A stretch of 64,000 bases of DNA from Streptomyces sp. NBC_01260. Lineage in GTDB: Bacteria > Actinomycetota > Actinomycetes > Streptomycetales > Streptomycetaceae. The translations under genes were made by a program, and so were the position numbers. The notes beneath the pieces are model-generated. The model saw nothing but the letters and a program-made list of their open reading frames with translations. It had not been told where the DNA came from and did not search any database. This document shows, one piece after another, positions 9,090-17,452 of this stretch (positions are counted from its first letter, which is position 1; each line of letters starts with the position of its first letter). Location of the stretch: assembly GCF_036226405.1 (NCBI RefSeq), contig NZ_CP108464.1, forward strand, positions 6,696,001 to 6,760,000, read 5' to 3'.

Positions 9090-9211
9090 ACCTGGTGCTA
9101 CCGCGGTCGCTATGAGTCCTGGCCGAGTGGACCGAGACCGGCGTGCGGCTTCGCCGGCACGAGGTCCTGCTGGCGAGGCTCCGCCGAGCAGACGCGCTGG
9201 ACTTCTCCCGG
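9090..9211 (+). pseudogene. Remnant of an IS5-family transposase
   Basis: Two adjoining frames spell pieces of the N-terminal part of Streptomyces IS5-type transposases. The first is TWCYRGRYESW (from 9090). After a one-base shift comes LAEWTETGVRLRRHEVLLARLRRADALDFSR (9119-9211), equivalent to the usual YRR..AW...GVW..LHEVLLAELR.A.ALDFSRA stretch. No start, no DDE core and no terminal inverted repeats are visible. The rest of the 9066-9652 gap shows no intact gene; 9212-9420 may hold further scrambled IS sequence. Recognition is from memory of the family, so a homology search is needed to fix the limits. Confidence 0.55.
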
Positions 9212-9652
9212 AGATCCCGGTGGTCACGCCGAGCAGGTGCCCCCGCCCGCGCCGCCGGAGCCGGCGTGCGACGGCGGTGACGCTGCTTGGCCCTCCCGTT
9301 CCACCACCTCCGGCCGGCTGTGCTCGTTGTCGCGGAGGCGGGACATCTGCGCGCCTTGCCCCGCAGTGGGTGTGCGTCCACCCGGTCGGCGAGCCGGCCC
9401 TCAAGATGCCGATGAACAGAGTCCGTATCGTCCCGGCGGACGCGCGCTCCGCGTCCTGCGAGGAGTCGAGCCGCTACCACGGACCGAACCAACTCCCCTT
9501 CGCAGTGAAGAAATTACGCCCCCGACCCGGCAACCCCCAGCTCCCCGGCGACGACAACAGAGGGACAGCGGCCGCCAAACGGACGCACCGAGACGCGTTC
9601 GAGCCGCTCAGTACAGCACCCTCCCCGCACGTCGTCGTACCGAAGGGACATC

Positions 9653-10624
9653 ATGCGCACCCACCTCCGCACCCGTAGCCGCCGCCTCACGGCCCTCGCC
9701 GCCGGGACAGTCGCCGTCGTCGCCGTCGCCATGCTTCCGGGCTCCGCCGGGGCCGCCGAATCCTCCCCGGTGGGCTACGGGGCCGGCACGACCGGCGGCG
9801 GCAGCTCCTCCGCCGTGACCGTCACCAGCCTCGCCGCGTTCAAGACGGCCGTCACCGGCACCGCCGCCAAGACGGTCAAGGTCAGCGGGATCATCTCGCT
9901 GAGCGGCCAGGTCGACGTCGGCTCCAACACCACGGTGCTCGGCGTCGGTTCGTCCTCCGGGTTCACCGGTGGCGGGCTGCGGCTGAAGAACTCGACGAAC
10001 ATCGTGATCCGCAACCTCAACATCAGCAAGCCGGTGGCCCCCGCCGACGGGATCACCGTGCAGAAGTCCACCAAGGTGTGGATCGACCACAACACCTTCT
10101 CCGCCGACCGCGACCACGACAAGGACTACTACGACGGTCTGCTCGACATCACCCACGCCTCCGACCAGGTCACCGTCTCCTGGAACACCTTCAAGGACCA
10201 CTACAAGGGCAGCCTGGTCGGCCACAGCGACAGCAACGCGAGCGAGGACACCGGCCATCTCCGTGTGACCTACCACCACAACTACTTCAACAACGTCAAC
10301 TCCCGTATTCCCAGCCTCCGTTTCGGCACCGGTCACTTCTACGACAACTACGTCGTGGGCGCCTCGACGGCGGTGCACTCCCGGATGGGCGCGCAGATGC
10401 TGGTGGAGAACAACGTCTTCCGCAGCACCGGGGTCGCCATCACCACCATCCGTGACAGTGACAAGGACGGATACGTCGTGGAGCGCGGCAACGACCTCGG
10501 CGGCGCGGCCACCGAGATCTCGCAGGTGGGTACGTTCACCCAGGCGCCGTACTCGTACACCGCCGAACCGGCCTCGTCCGTCGTCTCCTCGGTGACCGGC
10601 GGGGCGGGAGCCGGCAAGATCTAG
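9653..10624 (+). CDS. Secreted pectate lyase, polysaccharide lyase family 1
   Basis: Extracellular pectate lyase of 323 aa that cleaves de-esterified pectin by beta-elimination. The signal peptide spans about residues 1-34 (Arg-rich start, hydrophobic core, cleavage after GSAGA). The mature part is a right-handed parallel beta-helix: SKVWIDHNTFSAD-like repeats with the PL1 calcium-site signature STKVWIDHNTF...DYYDGLLDITHASDQVTVSWNTF, then HKG-like DHYKGSLVGHSD and the catalytic-region motif VTYHHNYFNNVNSRIPSLRFG. A GAAGGGA site precedes the ATG. It is a lone gene ended by a 15-bp hairpin, consistent with plant-debris degradation by a soil actinomycete. It is a short PL1 of normal size with no extra binding module. 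Confidence 0.93.
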   Translation: MRTHLRTRSRRLTALAAGTVAVVAVAMLPGSAGAAESSPVGYGAGTTGGGSSSAVTVTSLAAFKTAVTGTAAKTVKVSGIISLSGQVDVGSNTTVLGVGSSSGFTGGGLRLKNSTNIVIRNLNISKPVAPADGITVQKSTKVWIDHNTFSADRDHDKDYYDGLLDITHASDQVTVSWNTFKDHYKGSLVGHSDSNASEDTGHLRVTYHHNYFNNVNSRIPSLRFGTGHFYDNYVVGASTAVHSRMGAQMLVENNVFRSTGVAITTIRDSDKDGYVVERGNDLGGAATEISQVGTFTQAPYSYTAEPASSVVSSVTGGAGAGKI

Positions 10625-10633
10625 CCGATCACC

Positions 10634-10672
10634 GGCGGACCGGGCCCCCGCCCCACCGGGGCCCGGTCCGCC
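10634..10672 (+). terminator. Hairpin terminator after pectate lyase
   Basis: Perfect 15-bp stem GGCGGACCGGGCCCC with its complement and a 9-nt loop, starting 10 bases after the stop. Confidence 0.8.
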
Positions 10673-10758
10673 ACCTCGGGCCGGGCGAGGTCGAGTTGAG
10701 CACGGCCGAGGGTGGACCCGGCCGCAACCTCCGGATGGCCCGGCGCGTCCTCTTCACC

Positions 10759-11250
10759 ATGATCCGAACTGCTACGCCCGCCGATCTCGACGCGATAGTC
10801 CACCTGCACACCGAGGCACGCGCCACCTACTACCGAGGCCACCTCCCGGAGGAGGAGTACGCGGGCTCCGAGGAGGTCGGCCGCAGCCGGGACGGCTGGG
10901 CGCGCGCCATGGGCCGGGACGACGCCACCGTGCTCTGCGCCGAACGGGACGGCGTCCTCGCGGGAATCGCGGCCCACTCCGTACGCGACGGCGTCACGCA
11001 CCTCACCCAGCTCCATGTGGCACCGGCCCACTGGCGCGAGGGCATCGGGACCGAGTTGCACGCCGCGTGCGTGGCGGCCTGGCAGCGGGACGGGGTGCTG
11101 GAAGCCCGCCTGGAGGTGTTCGTCCACAACACCCGCGCCCAGTCGTTCTACGTGGCCCGCGGCTGGGCCCCCGATCCGGTACACCCCCGCGCGGGCACCC
11201 ATCTGGTGCTGCGCCTGGCGGTTCCGGCCGCCCCGTACCCGCCGCGCTGA
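10759..11250 (+). CDS. GNAT family N-acetyltransferase
   Basis: 163-aa acetyl-CoA-dependent acetyltransferase with the whole fold: MIRTATPADLDAIVHLHTEA at the N terminus, the CoA loop region LTQLHVAPAHWREGIGTELHAACV, and EVFVHNTRAQSFYVARGWA before the C terminus. The start is uncertain. The homology boundary favours ATG 10759, but a TTG at 10696 with GAGG five bases before it would add 21 residues. It is a single gene between two hairpins. The substrate is unknown. Confidence 0.85.
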   Translation: MIRTATPADLDAIVHLHTEARATYYRGHLPEEEYAGSEEVGRSRDGWARAMGRDDATVLCAERDGVLAGIAAHSVRDGVTHLTQLHVAPAHWREGIGTELHAACVAAWQRDGVLEARLEVFVHNTRAQSFYVARGWAPDPVHPRAGTHLVLRLAVPAAPYPPR

Positions 11251-11305
11251 CCGGCTCCCGGGCGTCACTGAGCGCGGGCCCGGCGCCATTGGGACCGGAG
11301 CCGGG

Positions 11306-11335
11306 CCCGGGGGCCCATGACGGTGGGCCCCCGGG
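11306..11335 (+). terminator. Hairpin terminator before the toxin gene
   Basis: Perfect 12-bp stem CCCGGGGGCCCA/TGGGCCCCCGGG with a 6-nt loop. It isolates the toxin/immunity unit from the GNAT gene. Confidence 0.7.
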
Positions 11336-11393
11336 GGTCGTAGCCTGAGGAATCGTCATCCCGGGCACGGGCTGCGTAGTTGGGGGACTGGGC

Positions 11394-13952
11394 ATGTCTG
11401 CGATTGGTGGCATATCCGCGTACGGAGGCGTCGGACCGGCACCCGGGTCCGGGCGGCGGGCACTGCCGCGCGCCATGGGCGCGGCCCGGTTGCTGCTGCA
11501 CGTCCTCTTCGGTGCGACGCTGCTGGGCGCCGTCGGCCTGTTCGGCTCCGCGCTCGCCGCCGACGCGGTGGACGGTGTCGTCCTCGGGTTGCTGCTGTAC
11601 GGGGCCGTTCCGGGCGTCGTGGGGTGGCTGCTGTCGCGGCGCGTGTGGACCGGCGGCAGGGGTGTGTGGGGCGGACTGGTCGCCGTACAGGTGTGGTTGA
11701 TCCTCGGCGGCGCCGCCAATGCCGTCGACGGATCGGTGCACGGCTTCACGCAGGTGTTCCTGCCGGTGCTCATCCTGGTGTTCCTGACCCGGGCGGAGAG
11801 CCGTGCCTGGTTCCGCCTGCCGGAGCGGGAGCGGGAGAACGAGCCGGAGTTCTCCTTCGCCCACATGATCACGTGGCGTCGCGACCGGGGACAGTCCTCC
11901 CTGGAGTACCTGGGACTGGTCATGGTCGTCGTGGCCATCGTCGGTGCCCTGCTGCTGAGCGGTGTGGGCGGCCAGATCACGGGCCGCATCCAGGCCGCGA
12001 TCTGCTCGCTCACGGGCACGTCCTGCCCGGTGACGGGCACCGGCAGCGACTCGGTGAACGCGGGTGACTCGGCCGGCGGCGCGGGTGCGGGCGGTGCGGA
12101 TGCCGGTGGTGCGGACACGGGTGGCGCCGACCCGGGCGCCACGGTCGTCGGCGGCGCGGACGCGGGCGGCGCGTCCAGCGGCACCGGCGGGGCGACCGGC
12201 ACGGGCGGGGCGAGTGGAACCGGCGGCACGGACGGCAGCAGCGGCGGTGCGAACGGCAAGACCACCGACGGCAGCACCACGACCGGCGGGGCGGGCGGCT
12301 CCTCCGACTCCGGCTCCTCCGACTCCGGCTCCTCCGGCGGCAGCGACTCGGGCGGCAGCGACCCCGGCGGCAGTGACCCCGGTGGTGGCGACTCGGGTGG
12401 TGGCGACTCGGGTGGTGGTGACTCGGGTGGTACGGCCGGTCCCGATGGGCCCGGCACGGACACCTATCCCGAGACCGCCGCCGAGCCCGAGGCCGAATAC
12501 GACGACGTTTCCGCACCCGGTGAGGACGACTCGGGGGACTCCGGCGACGGCGGCGGGGAGAAGAAGGAGGACTGCGGCGGCTGGGGCTTCTTCGGCTGCG
12601 CCTGGGACCGCGGAACGCAGGTCGTCAAGGGCGTCGCCGTGGACGGTGTCTGGGGCGATGTGACGGGGGTCGTCGACCTCTTCAAGCCCTCGACGTGGTC
12701 CGGCATCGCCGGCTACGGCAAGCAGCTCGGCAGCCAGTGGATGGACGACACCAAGGACGCCGGGAACAAGTGGAGCAAGGGCGACTACTTCGGCTCGGCG
12801 TGGGACTACGGCAAGGCGTCGTTCAACACCGTGGTGAAGGTCGGCGACGACATGTTCGTCGGCGACGACGTGCGCGAACGGTGGAACAACGGGCAGAAGA
12901 CCCGGGCCGTCACGGACGTCGTGTGGAACGTCGGGTCCCTCTTCATCCCCGGGTACGACGTCGCGAAGGTCGTCGGCAAGACCAGCAGGCTCGGCAAGAT
13001 CGGGAAGATCGCCGCCGATGTGGCGGAGGCCGCCGAGGACGCGGGCAAGGCGTCGCGCAGGGCCCGCAAGGCCGCCGAGGCCGGAGATGTCAACGGCGCC
13101 CGCAAGGCGGCGAAGGAGGCCGACGACGCGGCGGACAAGGCCGAGGACTCGGCCCGCAAGACCGGCTGCACCATCGCGTTCGGCCCCCTGACCCGCTACG
13201 CGGGCTCCGGTGTCGCCGGGGCCGGGACCGGTGTGCTCGCCGCGGGCCCGCCGGACCGTGTGGTCCTTGCCGACAGCGGTTGCGACAAGGAGGCCGAGGC
13301 CAAGGCCAAGGAGGCCCGCGACCAGGAACGCGCGGCCTGGACGGACAAGAAGCGCGCCGAGGAGAAGGACCGCGCCGCCAAGGCGCTGGAGAAGAAGAAG
13401 CCGTGGCCGGACGCCAAGCGCAACGACACCTCCGACCCGCGCAACTACAACTCCCCGGACTGGGCCAAGGACCTGAAGGACCGGGAGCTCGGCTCCGCCG
13501 ACGCCGGCGACGGGTACTGGGGGAGCCGCGACCGCAACCCCAAGCCCAACTGGAAGAACGAGTCCTGGCTGCGGTACCAGGAACAGATCACCGGCACCAA
13601 GCGCGGCAACGAGTACATCGTCGCCAACCCCAAGGAGGGCAAGCCGCCGGTGGAGTACGACGGCTGGGACTCCGGCCGGCAGACCTTCCTGGAGGCGAAG
13701 AACGGCTACAAGAGCTACCTGAAGAAGGGGGACAGCGGAACGCTCACCGACTCCGGCCGGGAGAAGTTCATCAAGGAGGCGACGGAGCAGGTCAGCGCCT
13801 CCGGCGGGCGTACGGTCGAATGGCACTTCTCCGACCCGGACGTCGCCAAGGCGGCCAGGAAGGCGTTCCGTGACAAGGGACTTCCGATCAAGGTCGTCTA
13901 CAGCAAGCAGAACCCGGCCAAGAGCACCAGGAAGCCCGGGGCCTTCGACTGA
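11394..13952 (+). CDS. Polymorphic toxin with internal Flp-type prepilin segment and Tox-REase-5-like C-terminal domain
   Basis: 852-aa multi-domain protein. Residues 29-130 hold about four hydrophobic segments. At 161-200 comes WRRDRG/QSSLEYLGLVMVVVAIVGALLL, with Gly at -1 and Glu-Tyr at +5/+6, the signature of Flp/TadE (type IVb) prepilins; Cys 204 and Cys 211 follow. Residues about 214-385 are a Gly/Ser/Asp low-complexity linker. A Trp- and Gly-rich central region and a charged Ala/Lys/Glu helical region lead to a C-terminal domain at about 715-845. There RYQEQITGTKRGNEYIV and YDGWDSGRQTFLEAK look like the restriction-endonuclease-fold toxin 5, with D-x(n)-E-x-K catalytic residues. No Sec or TAT leader, ESX WxG or PrsW region is seen. 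The next gene looks like Imm52, the immunity family usually paired with this toxin. Nuclease action on a target cell and prepilin-type export are inference. Confidence 0.82.
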   Translation: MSAIGGISAYGGVGPAPGSGRRALPRAMGAARLLLHVLFGATLLGAVGLFGSALAADAVDGVVLGLLLYGAVPGVVGWLLSRRVWTGGRGVWGGLVAVQVWLILGGAANAVDGSVHGFTQVFLPVLILVFLTRAESRAWFRLPERERENEPEFSFAHMITWRRDRGQSSLEYLGLVMVVVAIVGALLLSGVGGQITGRIQAAICSLTGTSCPVTGTGSDSVNAGDSAGGAGAGGADAGGADTGGADPGATVVGGADAGGASSGTGGATGTGGASGTGGTDGSSGGANGKTTDGSTTTGGAGGSSDSGSSDSGSSGGSDSGGSDPGGSDPGGGDSGGGDSGGGDSGGTAGPDGPGTDTYPETAAEPEAEYDDVSAPGEDDSGDSGDGGGEKKEDCGGWGFFGCAWDRGTQVVKGVAVDGVWGDVTGVVDLFKPSTWSGIAGYGKQLGSQWMDDTKDAGNKWSKGDYFGSAWDYGKASFNTVVKVGDDMFVGDDVRERWNNGQKTRAVTDVVWNVGSLFIPGYDVAKVVGKTSRLGKIGKIAADVAEAAEDAGKASRRARKAAEAGDVNGARKAAKEADDAADKAEDSARKTGCTIAFGPLTRYAGSGVAGAGTGVLAAGPPDRVVLADSGCDKEAEAKAKEARDQERAAWTDKKRAEEKDRAAKALEKKKPWPDAKRNDTSDPRNYNSPDWAKDLKDRELGSADAGDGYWGSRDRNPKPNWKNESWLRYQEQITGTKRGNEYIVANPKEGKPPVEYDGWDSGRQTFLEAKNGYKSYLKKGDSGTLTDSGREKFIKEATEQVSASGGRTVEWHFSDPDVAKAARKAFRDKGLPIKVVYSKQNPAKSTRKPGAFD

Positions 13953-14115
13953 GGGCCGGCCAGCGGTCCCGCGCGTACTGGGTGGGCGCGGGCGTCGCGG
14001 CTGTGGTCGCGCGCCCGCCAGGGATCACGGGACATCCCTTAGCCTGGGCGCGCGCCGGTCCGCACGTGCGGTTGCGGGCGGGACCTACGACGGCTCACAA
14101 CGGTGGAGGCAGGAC

Positions 14116-14835
14116 ATGCGACGTGTGGTGCGGGGCTTCTGGGGACCCCGGAAGGAGTCGATCCCGGAGCTCGCGGGTCGCTGGAAGACCATGCTGGACG
14201 CGCTTCCCGCACTGCTCCCGGCGGCGGGTTCCGCCCCGGCGGGGCAGCCGTGGACCTGGACCGAGCACCACGGGTCCGGCCGTCCCACGCGACTGCGGCC
14301 CGATGAGGCGGAACTGGGAGCCGCGCTGCAGGCCGATCACGACTCCCCGCAGACCTCGGACGGGGCCGGCCTGAGCCTCACGAGCAGGGGCGGGCCGGGC
14401 TGGGAGATCGAAATCTCCGGACGGGGCGGCGGCGAATCGGAGTACGTGACCCAGGCGGTCGTGCTGACGGTGCTCTCGCCGGACGGCGCCGAGGTCCCGG
14501 AAGCCGCGCTTCTCGCACTGATCGCGGACGTCTGGCAGCCGGACATCGGCGATGTGACCGACGACGACCTGCTCGACGCCCTGGAGGACGACGCGGGCTA
14601 CGACTACACGCTTTCCCAGCTGTGCGTCGGCCGGCTCGGCTACCTCTCCCCGGGGCGTGCGGCCCTGGTCCCCGACGGGGTGGGCGTGGCCCGTGAGGAA
14701 CCGGCCGGAGAGGGCGTGCTCCTCGACATCGCACCGCCCGGGGACATCGAGGCCGTCGTGGACGCCTATGTGCGCCTCCGTGACGCCGGTGCGCTGGAAC
14801 CGCTGCCCCGTCCGATGAACCGGACCTTCCTGTAG
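14116..14835 (+). CDS. Imm52-like immunity protein
   Basis: 239-aa soluble acidic protein. The opening RRVVRGFWGPRKESIPELAGRWKTMLDAL (FWGPR...ES...LA.R) and the later DVWQPDIGDVT, GYLSPGRAAL and the C-terminal PMNRTFL resemble Imm52, the family that neutralises Tox-REase-5 toxins. The start is the ATG at 14116, with GGAGG a few bases upstream; reading further upstream gives Arg-rich out-of-character residues. It follows the toxin gene by 163 bases in the same direction, as expected for a toxin/immunity pair. Its predicted role is to bind and block the toxin C-terminal domain inside the producer. The family call is from motif memory, so moderate confidence. Confidence 0.75.
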   Translation: MRRVVRGFWGPRKESIPELAGRWKTMLDALPALLPAAGSAPAGQPWTWTEHHGSGRPTRLRPDEAELGAALQADHDSPQTSDGAGLSLTSRGGPGWEIEISGRGGGESEYVTQAVVLTVLSPDGAEVPEAALLALIADVWQPDIGDVTDDDLLDALEDDAGYDYTLSQLCVGRLGYLSPGRAALVPDGVGVAREEPAGEGVLLDIAPPGDIEAVVDAYVRLRDAGALEPLPRPMNRTFL

Positions 14836-14964
14836 TCGGGCCTTCCGGTGCGGGGAGGAGAGACCTGGGGAATGACCAGGGCCCGGACAAGCGTTCCCCA
14901 GGGAGCGGAGGGTCCCTCCGTGCTGCGCGAGCGGCCGCCCGAGAGCCTGGAGAGAAGAAGAGTC

Positions 14965-15684
14965 ATGCGCGTCGAGATCTGGAGCGACATCGCCTGCCCG
15001 TGGTGCTACATCGGCAAGGCCCGTTTCGAGAAGGGCCTGGCGGGGTTCGCCCACCGCGACGAGGTCGAGGTGGTGCACCGCTCCTTCGAGCTCGACCCGG
15101 GGCGTGCCAAGGGCGATACCGTGCAGGTCATCGACATGCTGGCGCAGAAGTACGGGCGTGCCCCCGAGGAGGCGCGGTCCATGGAGGCGAACGTCGCGGC
15201 CAACGCGCACGCCGAAGGGCTCGGCTACCGCGCCGAGGGGCGCGACCACGGCAGCACCTTCGACATCCACCGGCTGCTGCACCTGGCCAAGGCCCGCGGC
15301 CGTCAGGACGAGCTGCTGGACCTCGCCTACCGGGCGAACTTCGCCGAGGAGCGGTCCGTCTTCGACGGTGACGTACTGGTCGAGCTGGCCGTCGAGGCCG
15401 GTCTGGACGCCGACGAGGCGCGCGCGGTGCTCGCCGACCCGCAGGCGTACGCGGCCGAGGTGCGGGCCGACGAGCGGGAGGCGTCCGAGCTGGGTGCCAA
15501 CGGAGTGCCGTTCTTCGTGCTGGACCGGCGGTACGGGATCTCCGGCGGCCAGCCCGCCGAGGTCTTCGCCCAGGCCCTGGAACAGGCGTGGCAGGACCGC
15601 CCGCTGACCGCGATCGGCGGGGACGCCGCGGCGTGTGACACCGATGGCGCGTGCGAGGTTCCGACGGCGGGCGGCAACGGCTGA
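14965..15684 (+). CDS. FrnE-like DsbA-family oxidoreductase
   Basis: 239-aa cytoplasmic thioredoxin-fold protein of the DsbA/FrnE group. It opens with RVEIWSDIACPWCYIGKARFEK, carrying the redox CPWC motif near residue 11. A helical insertion follows (FDIHRLLHLAKARGRQDELLDLAYRANF), and then the conserved cis-Pro segment GVPFFVLDRRYGISGGQP. FrnE-type proteins act as disulfide isomerases or polyketide-associated oxidoreductases. The start at 14965 is set by the fold; an upstream ATG at 14848 would add a low-complexity tail. Two extra cysteines occur in the C-terminal CDTDGACEV. It stands alone in its strand unit. Confidence 0.92.
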   Translation: MRVEIWSDIACPWCYIGKARFEKGLAGFAHRDEVEVVHRSFELDPGRAKGDTVQVIDMLAQKYGRAPEEARSMEANVAANAHAEGLGYRAEGRDHGSTFDIHRLLHLAKARGRQDELLDLAYRANFAEERSVFDGDVLVELAVEAGLDADEARAVLADPQAYAAEVRADEREASELGANGVPFFVLDRRYGISGGQPAEVFAQALEQAWQDRPLTAIGGDAAACDTDGACEVPTAGGNG

Positions 15685-15723
15685 CCTCCGGTCGCCCGTA
15701 CGCATAAGCGTTGCTTGGGGCTA

Positions 15724-15760
15724 CCCCTTAACTATGCGTGATTGACTATGAGTTAAGGGG
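15724..15760. promoter_or_regulatory. Perfect inverted repeat in the promoter of the class V aminotransferase gene
   Basis: CCCCTTAACT (15724-15733) and AGTTAAGGGG (15751-15760) form a perfect 10-bp inverted repeat with a 17-nt spacer, 17 bases before the ATG. The spacer region also contains a direct repeat ACTATG with a 14-base period. The layout fits a dimeric repressor or activator site. The cognate regulator is unknown. Confidence 0.5.
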
Positions 15761-15776
15761 GCTTCAGGCTGGGCGC

Positions 15777-16838
15777 ATGATGATCTCTTCGCTCAGCCGT
15801 GCGGTCGACGCCGAGTTCGCGCCGGAGACCGCTTATCTCAACACCTCGAGCTGCGGGCTGCTGCCCCGCCGGACCGTCGACGCGGTGAAGGCCCTCGCCG
15901 AGGAGAACGCCACGGGCCGCCGGGACGGTGCCGGTGACTTCGAGGCGGCGGACAGCGCCAGGGAGGGCTTCGCGCGCCTCGCCGGTGTGGGGGCCGGCCG
16001 GGTCGCGGTCGGCAGCTCGGTCGCTGTCCATGTCGGGCTGATCGCCTGCTCGCTCCCGGCCGGGGCCGAAGTGCTGGCGCCCGAGGGGGAGTTCAGCTCG
16101 GTCGTCACCCCGTTCGCGGTCCGCGAGGATCTGCGGATGCGGTACGTCCCGCTGGCGGAGCTGGCCGACTCGGTGCGCCCCGGGACCGCGCTCGTCGCCT
16201 TCTCCGCCGTGCAGTCGGCCGACGGCCGGCTCGCGGACCTGGGCGCGGTGCGGGCCGCGGCCGCCGCCCACGGGGCCCGTACGCTGCTGGACGCCACTCA
16301 GTCCGCGGGCTGGCTGCCGCTCGATGCCGGGGCGTACGACTACACGGTCGCGGGCGGCTACAAGTTCCTGCTCTGCCCGCGCGGCGCGTCGTTCCTCACC
16401 GTCACCGAGGAGGCGCAGCAGTCCCTGCGGCCGGTCTTCGCCGGGTGGGTCAGTGCCGAGGACCGGTGGGGCAGCACCTACGGGCCGGTCGCCGAGCTCG
16501 CGCCCGACGCCCGCCGCTACGACGAGCCGCCCGCGTTCCTCTCGTACCACGGTGCCGAGCACTCCCTCGCGCTGCTGAACGAGATCGGCATCGATGCCGT
16601 TCACGACCACGCCACCGGGCTGGCGGCCCGCTTCCGGGCCGGTCTGGCCGGGCTGGGGCGTGCGGCGGTGCCGGGGGAGACGGCCGTGGTCGCGGTGCCC
16701 GGACTCGGGGACCGGGCGGCGGAACTGGCGCGGGCCGGGGTGATGGTCTCCAACCGGGCCGGCAATCTACGGGCCGCCTTCCACCTGTACAACACCGAGG
16801 CCGACGTGGACCGCGCACTGGACGTTCTGTCCGGCTGA
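15777..16838 (+). CDS. Class V aminotransferase-fold PLP enzyme
   Basis: 353-aa cytoplasmic PLP enzyme. Typical fold-type I class V features are TAYLNTSSCGLLPRRTVDAVKAL at the N terminus, DATQSAGWLPLDAG with the PLP-binding Asp, and the Schiff-base Lys in YTVAGGYKFLLCPRGASFL. The C-terminal part carries GVMVSNRAGNLRAAFHLYNTEADVDRAL, as in cysteine desulfurase-like and kynureninase-like proteins. Two ATG codons (15777, 15780) are both possible starts. A perfect inverted repeat lies just upstream, suggesting dedicated regulation. Substrate unknown; it lacks a clear cysteine-desulfurase mobile loop, so an aminotransferase or lyase is as likely. Confidence 0.86.
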   Translation: MMISSLSRAVDAEFAPETAYLNTSSCGLLPRRTVDAVKALAEENATGRRDGAGDFEAADSAREGFARLAGVGAGRVAVGSSVAVHVGLIACSLPAGAEVLAPEGEFSSVVTPFAVREDLRMRYVPLAELADSVRPGTALVAFSAVQSADGRLADLGAVRAAAAAHGARTLLDATQSAGWLPLDAGAYDYTVAGGYKFLLCPRGASFLTVTEEAQQSLRPVFAGWVSAEDRWGSTYGPVAELAPDARRYDEPPAFLSYHGAEHSLALLNEIGIDAVHDHATGLAARFRAGLAGLGRAAVPGETAVVAVPGLGDRAAELARAGVMVSNRAGNLRAAFHLYNTEADVDRALDVLSG

Positions 16839-16886
16839 CTCCCTGACTCCCTGACTCTCGCGGCTCTCCGGCGCCCGCGAGTGCGG

Positions 16887-17372
16887 TCAGCCGTTCTCCG
16901 GGCAGTCCGCCGCCTCCCGGCAGAGGTTCCCCTCGACCTTGGCCAGCAGCCGGGCCAGCTCCTCGCGCTCGCCCCTGTCCAGGCCCGCGAGGGTGTGCTC
17001 CTCCAGATTCGTCCAGGCCCGCTCCACGTCGGAGAGCAGGGCGCAGCTGGCCTCGGTGGCCTCGACCAGGACGGCCCGGCGGTCGGCCGGGTCGGGGCTG
17101 CGGCGGACGTGTCCGGACTGCTCCAGGCGCTGGAGCATCTTGGTGACCGTGGACGGATCGAGGTCGACGGCCTTGATCACCTCCGACTGGCGCACCGCGC
17201 CCGCGTCCCAGAGGTACATCATCAGGAATTCCTGGCCGGGGTAGAGGCCCGCGCTCTTGAGCAGCCTGCCCGCCGCGATCCGGTGGAGCCGCGCGAGGCG
17301 CGACACGGCATGGCTGACCGGGCCGCCCCGGGCGGCGCTCGGCAGCTCGGTACAGGCGGGGTCGGACGTCAT
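16887..17372 (-). CDS. MarR-family transcriptional regulator
   Basis: 161-aa winged-helix regulator. MarR hallmarks are SRLARLHRIAAGRLLKSAGLYPGQEFLMMYLWDAGAVRQSEVIKAVDLDPSTVTKMLQRLEQSGHVRRSPDPADRRAVLVEAT, that is helices H1-H4 and the DxRxxxV wing. The start ATG at 17372 has GAGGAG upstream. It is divergent from the old-yellow-enzyme gene across a region holding two near-palindromic TTGGTCGGCCAA-type sites. It very likely represses both genes until an electrophile or oxidant releases it (inference). Confidence 0.95.
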   Translation of the reverse strand: MTSDPACTELPSAARGGPVSHAVSRLARLHRIAAGRLLKSAGLYPGQEFLMMYLWDAGAVRQSEVIKAVDLDPSTVTKMLQRLEQSGHVRRSPDPADRRAVLVEATEASCALLSDVERAWTNLEEHTLAGLDRGEREELARLLAKVEGNLCREAADCPENG

Positions 17373-17452
17373 CGCGGCTCCTCGGGATGGTGTGCGGCGG
17401 GCCCCCGCGGCGGTCGCGCCGTGGGTACCGGGGCTTCCCCGCGACTTTACCT

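Noticed and set aside
12058..12470. Gly/Ser/Asp short repeats in the toxin gene resembling a CRISPR or minisatellite
   Set aside because: They are codon-level repeats of a low-complexity protein linker with no fixed repeat-spacer structure.
16839..16886. CTGACTCC short tandem repeat after the class V aminotransferase gene
   Set aside because: Three copies of eight bases in a short gap; no structure or function evident beyond a possible hairpin with CTCGCGG/CCGCGAG.
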